64,000 bases of DNA from Chlamydomonas reinhardtii (Eukaryota > Chlorophyta > Chlorophyceae > Chlamydomonadales > Chlamydomonadaceae), in assembly GCF_000002595.2 (NCBI RefSeq), contig NC_057010.1:2226721-2290720 (forward strand). Direction: 5' to 3'. Numbering within the stretch: the first letter of the stretch is position 1; each line of letters starts with the position of its first letter. Below, piece by piece: positions 54,095-64,000 of the stretch. Made by a program: the position numbers and the translations under genes. The notes beneath the pieces were generated by a model. The model was given only the letters and a program-made list of their open reading frames with translations, made no database searches and had not been told where the DNA came from.

Positions 54095-57000
54095 ATGAGT
54101 GCCGACTTCGATCGACCCATACAAGGGGAGGCGCTCCTGGACGTTCGCGTTGCGGAGGAATCGGACGGCGCCGTTGACAATACCAGTTCGCCCATTGCAC
54201 ACTTCAATGCTACCTCCTTCGATGAGTCCACCGCGGCGCCCCGCGGTGGAGTCACGAGGTGTGAACTTGGCCAGTAGGAATTCGTGTGGCATGGCATGCG
54301 ATCCCCTTTCACACCTCGCTTGACGTTCGCCCCCGACTGGACAACAAACAGGGACGCCAACACGCAGAGCGTAAGGCGGCGGGGGGCCGCGACGACATTC
54401 CAGTTACCCGTTCGCAGCCCAGCGTCGGTGGGTGTCGGCGAGGGCGTGGACTGGGGCAAGGAGGTCGGTGACCTGCCTATGGAGGACCGGGTAACCTTCA
54501 GAGGCGCCCCCGAGCGACAGAACTCCAGTGGCGTGGGCCAGAAGCCCTCTGGCGCGCCTCGCCAGCGGCCGGTCTCCTGCCGCAGCGCCCGGTCGCAGAC
54601 CTTCCTGGCCGCACAGCCGGTGCAGATTGTGCAGCTGCCGTACAAGGTGCGCCGTGGGCAGTGGGGGATGCGGGCTGAGGGTGGGCCGGTGAGGGTAGCG
54701 CCCGAAGGGCCTTGGCGTGGCCTGCGGCCCTGCACCCTGTGACTTGTGGTGTACTGCTGGTAGCCTGGGTGACAGGGCAGTGGGTGACACTGACACGGCA
54801 CATGCGGACACCGCACGGGGTGACATGTCACTGGGGGACACGTCACTGCTGGTCACTGCGCATGGGGGATGCTGTGGGATTGCTGCATGGGCCCCGAAGT
54901 CAGGAGGCGGCGAGCACGGCCGTGCGGCGCCTGCTGCTGCAGCGGCAGCTCAGTGGGGCGGGAGGGGTGTCAGCTGCGGGGAGCGCTGCTGGTATGTGCG
55001 TGTGCCGCCTCACCCCCTCGCTGCATTCCGCTCACCGCCGCCTGCTGTGTCGCCTGCTGCAGTGCACCCTGGAGGACCTGAACCGCTACTCCTACTGGTG
55101 GCTGCACTGCGAGGAGGCGCGCCCCGCCTGGGCCGACGACTTCCCGCACCTAGCCGCGCTGCGCAACCACGTGCGGCGGGCGCTGCTGGCAGCCAACCTG
55201 GAGGTCTGCTTCGTGCGCTGGTGCGTAGACGTGTGTGTGTTGAAAACAACAAAACGAAGGCCAAGTGTGTGTGTGTATGTGTGTGTGGGAGGGGGGGCAC
55301 GGGGAGGGGGGATGGAGCTATGCGTGTACGCACAGGATCGGGGTTGAATGGTTCTGATTGTACTGTCTCCTTCAGGGCGGTTGAAGTCTTGTGGGTAACG
55401 ACGGTACCTTGCTTGACACCTTGCGCCAACTGCTTGCAGCTGGCACGCGTTCGAGGCGCCACCGGAGGAGGCCAAACCCAGCCTGGCCAACTGCACACTC
55501 GACTTCGGCTCGCCAGTGCTGCCGCCCCGCTCCACGCGCGGCGGTGGCGGCGCCGCCAGCAGCAGCACCGGCGGCAACACGCTGGAGGACGCGGCGCTTC
55601 TGACAGAGGCGCGGCGCTGCAACGCCGCCGCGCTGTCGCCTTGGCCGGAGCTGCTCACCGGGAAGTCGCAGGGCGTGTACCGCAAGCGCCAGCTTCTAAA
55701 GAAGTTCAGTTACGAGGTCGTTCACGCCTCGCAGCTCCTGCAAGAGCCGGAGGCGGCGGAGGAGCTGGCAGGCTGCCCCAAGGAGGTACTCTCAGAGCTG
55801 TGCTTCACCTTTGCCGCCTTCCAGCCAGCGCTGCTGGACGAGGGGCTGGTCAAGGGCAGCCTGTCGCCTCTGGATCCGGATTCTGGCACGCCAGGCATGG
55901 ATGACGTGATGCGGGTGGTGGAGGACAACCGGGACGAGCACGCGGAGACGGAGTCGCCGCTCATCCTTGCGGAGTTGGCGGCGGAGCTGGCGACGGCGGC
56001 GCGGGAGTACCGGCCCGAGCTGCCGGTCACCAGCTGGCTGCTGCAGGTGGGGGCGGGGGCGGGGAGGGGGTGGTGAGGTGTGGGGGTGTGGGAGGGAGTG
56101 TGGAGAGGGTGTGAAGCGGCGTGTGGGGGGCGAAGACTGATGCAAGGCAAGGGCAGAAGACTGACCAGGGGAGGGGGCTGACACGCGGCGGGGCCTGACA
56201 CGGGGGAGGGACCGACAGGGGCGGGGACTGACATGGCGCGGGGACTGTAGAAGGGAAGGCATTGAAAGGAATGGTTCCTTCTATGTATAGTCCGGAGACA
56301 CGGTCCCTACACTGTTTCGCAAGTGCAGCACGCGTCTCGTGCCCTGATCTCTCTTACCTCTCCCTCATTGCCCCCTCCCCCCCCCTTCAGGCCGCCTGCA
56401 TGTGCGGGCATGTGGAGCTGGTGGAGAAGCTGCTGGAGCCGGATGAGCTGGACGACGGCGAGGTGCGTGTGTGTGTCTGTGTGTGCGTGTGTGTGCGTGT
56501 GTGTGTGTGTGTGTGTGCGTGTGTGTGTGTGCGTGTGTGTGCGTGCGTGTGTGTGTGTGTGTGTGCGTGTGTGTGTGTGCGTGTGTTTGTATATTCCAGC
56601 TCAAACTGAACCAAACCAAGCTAAAACGAGCGGAGCATAGGTAGAGGCGTTAGTTGCAAGTGATAATACGTGTGGGATGGTGGCCGAGGCGTCGTGGAGC
56701 GCACAGGACAGACAGGGGGGGGTGAGGGGAGGAGAGGAGAGAGTAAGGGGATTGGGGCGGGGTTGCGGTGGAGTGGGCTGCTGGGTGTGTGTGTGATAGA
56801 TACGAGCCCAAACTATATCGAAGCTAATGCTGGAGGGGGGGGTTAGTCTGCGCCAATCCTGGAGGGTGGGAAGCAGAGTCGACCACACACGGCCTCACCC
56901 ACCCACCCACCCACCCACCCACCTACCCACCCACCCGCCCGCCCACCCGCCCACTGCCCCCGCAGGTGGGCGGCCTGAGCGACATCGACGCCATGGCCGC

Positions 57001-60000
57001 CCTGGCCGCGGGCTGGCTGGGCTACAGCGCCTTCCACCCGCTGCAGCCGCGCCGCCCCGCCCAGGCCGCCGACTGGCTGGACCTCAAGAGCAGCCTGGCG
57101 CGGGCGGTGCTGACGGCGCACCGTGTGGTGTTGCTGGTGTCGGCGGTGAGGAGAGGGAGAGAGGGGGAGGGGAGAGAGGGGGAGGGGAGAGAGGGGAGGG
57201 GCAGGGCTGTAGATACCAGCCCAAACTAAACCAAACTCAATGCAGAGGGAGAGGGAGGGGGTTACATTCATGTAAGCTAAGGGTAGGCAAGCTTGGGGGA
57301 ACAGCAATCGATACCGACGATGTCCAGCTCCAGAACGTATACCCTCCAAAAGAATGTTCCCGTCCCTTGCCCGAGGGAGGGGGAGAGGGAGAGGGAGAGG
57401 ACTGTGGGTTGGGTGGGGGACGCGGCGGGGAGTTGGGTGGGACTAGCACGACTCACTGAAGGTTAAGCAGCAGGGTATGACACGGCGTGCGGCTCCTGGT
57501 GACACACCCTTGCCCCGTGGCACACTGACTGCGCTGCTGCTGCACCGCAGACGACGCACGATGAGAACTGGTCTCTCAAGGGAGCCAAGCTGGACATGGT
57601 GTGGAACCTGATCCGGCAGACGCACCGCCGAGTGATGGTGTGCAAGCCCTTCATCCTGGCGCTCATGGTGAGCGGCGGGGCGGCAGAGCACTGGCGGCGG
57701 AGGCAGATGCAAGCAGCTGCTTCATCAGACACGTGCGCATGTGTGACGGCATGCAGCTAGCCTCAGTACTTTTACTGGGACTCTTTGCGCTCGACATGTA
57801 TGCTGCTGCATGTCTGCCTGCCTGCCCTTATGCCGTCCTGCCTGGCCCTTCTGCCTGCCTACCTGCCTGCCTGTGATGTGTGCAGCACATCATTCTGGAG
57901 GCCCAGGAGCAGATCGTGCATGCCAAGGTGCGGCTGTGGTGGGGGCACTTGTTGGTCGGTAGGCTGGGGTCTTCTGTCCAGGGGTCAGGGACAGGGAATG
58001 ATGAATGGCTCGAGAGGGTGCGCGGATGTGTGCCAGTGCGCACGGCCCGCAACCAACTCCAACGTATTTTGCACCCCGTGCAGTCCCAAGAGCTTGAAAG
58101 GCGCGGGAGAGAGCGCCAGGAGCGGCGGCAAGCCAAGATCAACGCCAAGCTGGCCAAGCAGCGAGCTCGTGAGGTGTGTTCGCGCCCTGAGTGCCTCCTT
58201 GGGATACGCGGCTTCGCTCCCCCCGCGTGAATCATCACTCACTATTTCTTCGATGGACGGCTATCCCCCTTTGCAATGCGCCACTTTGTGTCATGTTGCA
58301 ACACTCCCCGGAATCAACAAGCGCCTGGCCCCAATCGGCAGCACGGCTCTTGCCTGCCTTGCGCGCCTGCTGAACAAAAACGGGATGCACGGAAACTGGC
58401 TTGCCTGGCGTGTGTGTGCGTGTGTGTTCGTGCCGCGCCTGTGTGCAGGATGGCACGCCGCACACCCTGGCGGAGCACACTGACGAGGAGGGCGGCGTCC
58501 ATGGCCACGGTCATGGTGATCCGGAGGAGGACGAGGATGATGACGACGACCTGGATGACGACAGCGGTCTGGACAGCGACCAATCGCTGCCCGAGGGCGC
58601 GGCGCTGTTCTCCAAGGTGTGCCGGTAGCTGCCGGGTAGCTGCCAGGTAGCCAGACAGCTAGGTAGCTGGTTAGCCAGCCGAGAGCTAGCCGCTGCAGGG
58701 TCGCTATCAGGGGCTTCATCACCCAAACGCACGGGCGCGCGCGCCCCTGACACCGACCATCGACGCACCAGCCCCGCCCTGGCTTACCTCCCCTCCCATC
58801 TCGCCCCTCCTCCCCTCCTCCCCTCCCCATCTCGCCCCTCCCCTCCTCCCCTCCTCCCCTCCCATCTCTCCCATCTCCCCCCCCCAGCTGCACCAGGTGG
58901 CGGTCACCACCTACCACCTGGCCGTGTACGCGGCCAACCAGGCGCTGGTGTTCGACGCGCTGTGCATCCTCAAGGCCGTGGGCGCCTGGCAGGCCGTCAC
59001 GCCGCAGGTGATTACTTCGCAGGGATCGGCGGGCTTGGCGGGCTCGGATCTAGACGGTTTGGCGCCTTGGGGGCACGCAAGCCCCCAAACCGGAGAGGCC
59101 GGAAGCTGGCTGAAATGGGGGCTGGTGGCTGCTGGGGGAAAGCCAGCTGATCCCGGTGTTCAGGGTGGAAAGATGGTCCCCAAATCTCTTGTGATGCCGG
59201 CGCCCTCACTTTTTTCACCCTCCCCTACGCCTTCTCTCCTTAACTAATCATGCATAAATGTAACCCCTCCCCTCCCCCCTTGTAACCCCCTTCCCCCCTG
59301 CCGCGCAGGTGCTTCTGGACCTGGCGGCCCAGTTCCCGAACATGGCGGAGCAGTTCCTGCGCATGATGGGCCTGGGTAAGCAACAGCGCGGCGGGGGGCG
59401 GGGCGAGGGGTGGCGGTGGGGTGAGGGTGTGTGTGTGGGGGGGGGCGGTGGCGGTGGCCGGTGACGGTGGCGGTGGGCGGGGCGGGGCGGGACGGGTGGT
59501 TGAGTGGGGCGCCGCAATCGTACGGGGCATGGGGGTAGACGGAGACTCACGAGGTGTGTGCGATGCTGGGCCCCTACCGCGTCTGCGCTGCCTGTCACCG
59601 CCTCCGCTGCCGCCATGTACTGCCGCCATGTCACGCCCTGCCGGAACCTGAAAACCCATGCACGCCGTCGCTCCTGAGCGCTCGCCCCGCCACGCCTGCC
59701 CTGCCCTCCCCTCCACGCAGAGCACGTGCGGCTGGAGGACAAGGGAGTGCCGTACGAGCTCAGCCGCGGCTTCGCCACCGCCGCCGCCTGCACCGTGGGG
59801 GACGACGAACAGCTGGGCGGCACGGGGGCGTCCATGGTGCACTTCGCCATCCGCACCACACACACGCCCAGCTGGATCCAGCTCTTCATGCTGCCCGGCG
59901 GCGTGCGCGGCCGCGGCGGCGGTAGTAGGGGCCTGGGCGGCGGCGGCGGCGGTGCCGACGCCAAGCCGGGGCAGCAGGCGGCGGCGGCGGCCGCGGCAGG

Positions 60001-60785
60001 TGGCGAGGGCGGCAGTGGCGGCTTCCTGGATGTGCGGATGCTGCAGCTCTTGGGGTGGACGCTGGCGGGGTTCGCGTGCCAAGGGCCGGGCAGCTTGTTC
60101 CTGGCCTGCATGCTGGCGGTGATCGTCTGGGGCCTGCTGCCGTACATGCTGGCACCGCTGGTGGCGGCGCTGGCGGTGCTGGCGGTGCGGATGTGGCAGC
60201 CGCTGCAGAAGGTGCAGGTGCAGGCGGGCAGCGCCAAGGTGCAGCCGGCGGCGGCGGGCGGCGAGGGCGGCCCCGTGGGCCACACCTTCAACCCGCACCA
60301 CCACCAGTCCATGTCGGCGGCGAGCAGCCGGCAGCAGCAGCTGGTCAAGGGCGCCGCCGCCGCCGCCAGCCAGCAGCTGTCGGGCGGCGGAGCCTACTCC
60401 ATCAAGTAAGTGCGTGCATGGCGGGAACGCTCTGGTTTTCATGGCTAGGACCGAAGCAAGGCGACCTTCCTTGCGGCTCCTACCTACCGGTGCCGTACGT
60501 TGCAAACTGCCTGCGGCACGCACCTTGCACGAATATACATGGCCGCCGCTGACAGCTGCCATTGCTTTCCTGTTCCCACCCGCACAGCTGCCAGCGATTG
60601 ATGTTTCCGGTGAAGCTCAAGGACTGGAAGACGGTGACGGCGCTGCTGCAGGCGCTGCTGCTGGCGCCGGGCGTGCACCCCAGCGTGTTCGGCACGCCGG
60701 TGCTGCGCGCCCTCATCTTGTTCAAGTATAATTATTGCGTCAAATTCTTGATTATGTACCAGGTGCGTGGGGCGCCTGCGCGCGC

Positions 60786-60836
<51 letters not shown>

Positions 60837-63800
60837 TCTGTACACGCACCTTATACAAGCGTGACAACGTGTCTGCCGGGCACGTGGGGTTTCTCTGCAT
60901 CTTTGTACTGCGTGCGTGCGTGTCTTGTGTGCTGATGCCTGATGCCCCACTGCCCTACTCCCCTACTCCCCTACATGCAGTTCCTGCTGCACATGGTTTA
61001 CATGGGGCTGTTTATCACCTACGCCGTCAGCATTCAGGTGCGTGCGATATTGCGTGCATGCCTGTATGGTGCATTCACATCTGCGTAAGCTCGCTCGCGT
61101 AACGTGTGGGGGGCTTGGCTGGCGTACGCCACCCGCTGGCGACAGTACTGCGGCAGCCGTCCGTGCTCAGTGCTCTCACCCCCCACACACGCCCGCGGTG
61201 CGCGCGTCTTGATGCCCCAAGCTACGGTACCCAGCTAGGCACTCCTCGCCGAACTCCTAGCCTGCACTCACCCCGCAAACTGTGCGTAACAGCATCGCTC
61301 CGCACCACACTAAAACCGCACGATACCACACCACAGCACACCACACCACACCACAGCACACCACACTACACAATACAACACGCAACACAACGCAATACAA
61401 CACACCACACCACACCACACCACACAGTACCACACACCACACCTCCATGCACGCCGCCGCAGGAGATGGAGCCGGTGGAAGAGCGGACCTCGGGCCTGGG
61501 CTCGGGCAGCAGCCAGTGCCACCTGCCGGCTCCCTCCCGGGCCCAGGGCGGTGTGATGGTGGCACTGCTGGTCATCACCGTGGACCACATCATCAAGGAG
61601 GTCATCCAGGCAAGCGCGTTTTTTTTGCGGGGTTCGTTTGTGCATTCGACATGCATTTCGTTCGTTCCTTGCTTGCTTGCTCGCACGTCCCTTGCATCCG
61701 CGTGTGCGTTGCCAACACACGCAAATAACACACACATGCTGCGTGCACACACACAGGTGCTTAAGTGCGGGCTGCGCGCGGTCACCAACTTCTGGGACAT
61801 CCTGGATTTCTTCTCCATCGGTCTGGTGCTGGCCATGCTGATCGCCCAGACCACCTGCGCGGCCGGCTTCACGCCCACGCACCTGCGCTGCATGGCGGCG
61901 GTGGAGGTGCTGGTGCTGTTCAGCCGCGTGCTCTACTTCGCCATGGCGTCAGACAGCCTCGGCTCCTTCGTGCGGTGCGTGCATGCATGTGTGCGTGCGC
62001 CTGTTTGCGTGTATGCGTGTGCGTGTGCGTGTGCGACCAGTGCGTGCGGACGTCACGTGTCACAGGTGTCGCTTGTTGCTTGTCAACACGCATGCCGTTT
62101 CGATTGCATTTGGTCTGGCAGTCCTGTATGTGGCGCACGGGATCATGTCGAGACGCCGCGGCTAAGCGCGGCCATCACCCCTCGTCTGCACTCACGCCGC
62201 CGTAACTCACTCCCCACGGGCCGCCCGCAGGATGGTGATGGAGACGGTCACGGACCTGTTGCTCTTCTTCGTGTTCCTGCTCTTCATGTTTCTTGGCTTC
62301 GTTATCTCGCTGAGGGTGCTGCAGGTAAGTCCGCACCACCGTACCCGGTACTAAATACCGTAAGGTACTAGCCGCGCACGCATGCTGATGACGCTCACGC
62401 TCACACACACTCGCGCGCACGCGGCGTCCCACCTCATGGACGCCCCACGCACGAGGCGACCACCTTACACGCACACGCACCCTTGCAGAGCGCGGCACAC
62501 GACACTTTCACCGCTGCCTGCCCCTGCCTGCCCCTAACTGCTGCTGCCCCTGCTGCCCTGCTGCCTGCCCTGCCCCTGCCTCCGCTGCCGCCTCCTGCCC
62601 CTGCTGCCTGCCCTGCCCCTGCCTCCGCTGCCGCCTCCTGCCCCTGCTGCCTGCCCTGCCCCTGCCTCCGCTGCCGCCTCCTGCCCCTGCTGCCTGCCCT
62701 GCCCCTTCCTCCGCTGCCGCCTCCTGCCTGCAGGGCTCCGCAGTGTCCACCCAGGAGGTGTTCATCCGGTTGTTCTGTGTGCTGTACGGCGACACCAACT
62801 ACCTACTGGACCTGGGTGAGGGAGGAGGGATGGCCGCGGCACGGGCGTTCTGCGGGTGTTTGCTTTGGGGCTCTTCGCTCGTTAGTGTCTCGAGACGGTG
62901 TGGCGGTTGTTGTATGGGTTGATTGCACAACCGCGGCCGCAGCTCAAACCTACGCCGCCGCCCAAGCACGATAATACAAGCCATTTGGCCGTGTCATGGG
63001 TTGTGTGTTCGCGCCTGCAGATGAAAGTCCGGGAGGCGTCAGTGAGGTGGGCCAGGTGATCACCAGCATCTTCATGGTCCTGGTGAGTCCCCCGGGCACG
63101 TGTTTGCTTCATGTGCGAGTGGGGCCCAGCATTGCAGGGAAAGAAAGGAAAAGGAGACAGTGTCTACCGGTGCCTGTCCCATTATACAGCCGCAAATAAA
63201 AGCGGCAAGAGGGACATGGCAAGGGGAAGGGGAGTACGGTACAAGGCCAAAGGGAGCGGCCGAACGGGAAACACCGAAAGGGAAAGGCTGAATGGGAATT
63301 TCGCGCCGCACCCCTTCCACACCGTGCCTCCACACCTACCTACATTCCACTCTCAAACCCACCCTCCAGATCACCATTGTGATGCTGAACCTGCTGATTA
63401 GTATCATCGGCGATTCATACGACCGCATCCGCGCTAACGAGAGCTGGGAGTCGCTGCACAACAAGGCACAGCTGGTGGTGGAGGCGGAGTCGCAGGTGCC
63501 GGGCCGCATGCTGGACCGGGTGTACGACTGGTGCGTCACCACCACTGGCGCCGAGGTGTCGGGAGATGCGCCCGCGTACATCTACACGATCTCGGTGAGC
63601 GAGCGAGCGTGCGTGTCGGGCTTCTTGGAGAGTGCAGGGGCAGGGGTGGCTTGTGTCGCAAGAAGCATAAAGAAACGATGTGGGCGCTCGCCATACGCGC
63701 GGTCTGCGAGCGTGGGCGTGACCAGGCGTGGGCTGAAGCACGTGCTCTTGCGTATCTTGCTCGCCTTTGGCTGGGCCCCTATCTGTGTCACACTCTCCCC

Positions 63801-64000
63801 GCCGCAGCCTGTCTACAACTGGACGCCGCCGGCCAACCTGCCTGGCTCCACTTTCGAGGTGGCGGAGGCGACGGGCGAGGCCGCCGGGGAGGACGAGGAG
63901 GACCTGGAGCAGCACTGGCAGGGGCGGCTCAATGACGTGCGGCGCCACGTCAGCACCGCCGGCCGGGAGCAGCGGGTGGCGCTGCAGGCGCTGAAGAAGA
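54095..64000 (+). CDS. TRP-like cation channel (ion transport domain), partial at right edge
   Basis: More than 20 exons, running off the window. The cytosolic N-terminus has helical repeats, including ankyrin-like [16 protein letters not shown] (about 56390-56440), a Lys/Arg-rich helix and a His/Asp-rich stretch (about 58500-58570). A hydrophobic segment ([20 protein letters not shown], about 60100) precedes the channel. The six-helix core then follows: S1 [17 protein letters not shown]2 [16 protein letters not shown]3 [18 protein letters not shown]4 [17 protein letters not shown]5 [19 protein letters not shown], pore-loop [18 protein letters not shown], and S6 [19 protein letters not shown]. 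After S6 comes a TRP-box-like helix ([12 protein letters not shown]). Volvocine algae have many TRP-type channels, some in flagella and mechanosensing; which one this is cannot be said. The C-terminus lies beyond 64000. Confidence 0.85.
56463..56592. repeat. (GTGTGC)n tract starting at a splice donor
   Basis: About 125 bp of GT-rich repeat beginning within the donor gtgcgtgtgtg of a TRP-gene intron. Confidence 0.95.
56595..56630 (+). repeat. Dispersed intronic motif, copy C
   Basis: ttccagctcaaactgaacc followed by aaaccaagctaaaacg, in sense orientation in a TRP-gene intron; related to 2960-3005. Confidence 0.45.
56797..56820 (+). repeat. Dispersed intronic motif, copy D
   Basis: gatagatacgagcccaaact, same TRP-gene intron as copy C and same orientation. 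Confidence 0.45.
57205..57240 (+). repeat. Dispersed intronic motif, copy E
   Basis: tagataccagcccaaacta followed by aaccaaactcaa, in the next TRP-gene intron, sense orientation. The clearest match to copies A and B. Confidence 0.55.
60776..60836. repeat. (CG)n(TG)n tract just after a splice donor
   Basis: About 22 bp of alternating CG followed by 36 bp of TG, a potential Z-DNA former, starting about 15 bp after the donor of a TRP-gene intron. Confidence 0.95.
61315..61445. repeat. (CCACA)n-like tract before a splice acceptor
   Basis: About 130 bp of diverged accacaccaca repeats ending close to the acceptor of the exon at 61463 in the TRP gene. Confidence 0.9.
62555..62735. repeat. 43-bp minisatellite, about 4 copies, forming an acceptor tract
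   Basis: Tandem units built on ctgcctgccctgcccctgcc then tccgctgccgcctcctgccc. The last copy ends in ctgcctgcag, the acceptor of the exon at 62734 in the TRP gene. Confidence 0.9.

Overview
The window is nuclear DNA of a volvocine green alga, most likely Chlamydomonas or a close relative. The signs are GC-rich coding sequence, many short exons split by introns with GTGAGT/GTGCGT donors, Ala/Gly/Gln-rich low-complexity inserts, TGTAA polyadenylation signals, a nuclear gene for the complex I 30 kDa subunit, and a snoRNA cluster that sits inside what looks like one long intron. All gene models below were spliced by eye; where reading phases close across junctions this is stated.

Layout. 358-8168 (-): a long ciliary/basal-body-type protein with two tandem Dzip-like N-terminal domains and a low-complexity tail. 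About 8675-13365 (+): a snoRNA region with a U18-type RNA, U14, other box C/D candidates, and a 15-copy tandem array (10616-12558) of an unusual folded RNA closed by a C/D kink-turn. Its putative host gene ends at 13876. 14568-16327 (-): a stand-alone CaMKII hub (association) domain protein. 16931-18099 (+): NUO9 of mitochondrial complex I. 20045-22231 (+): a probable organelle-targeted DnaJ protein. About 24016-24414 (-): a fragment of an L1-like LINE. 25677-29175 (-): an NT-C2 domain protein. 29856-31645 (-) and 31802-35915 (+): a divergent pair, a glycine-zipper protein with a probable mitochondrial presequence and a SYLF/Ysc84 domain protein. 36999-44786 (-): a secreted pappalysin-type (M43) metalloprotease with a duplicated Cys-rich module and a Ser-Pro tail. 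45259-47484 (-): a METTL26/DUF938-type methyltransferase. 48058-53518 (+): a DHHC protein S-acyltransferase. 54095 to the right edge (+): a TRP-like cation channel, cut by the window end.

The genes do not form one pathway. Several suit a flagellate alga (transition-zone-type protein, CaMKII hub, S-acyltransferase, TRP-like channel), but that link is inference. The most unusual content is the snoRNA region: all 15 array units share a loop motif UUCCUG while their helices vary with mostly compensating changes. I do not recognise this as a known RNA family.
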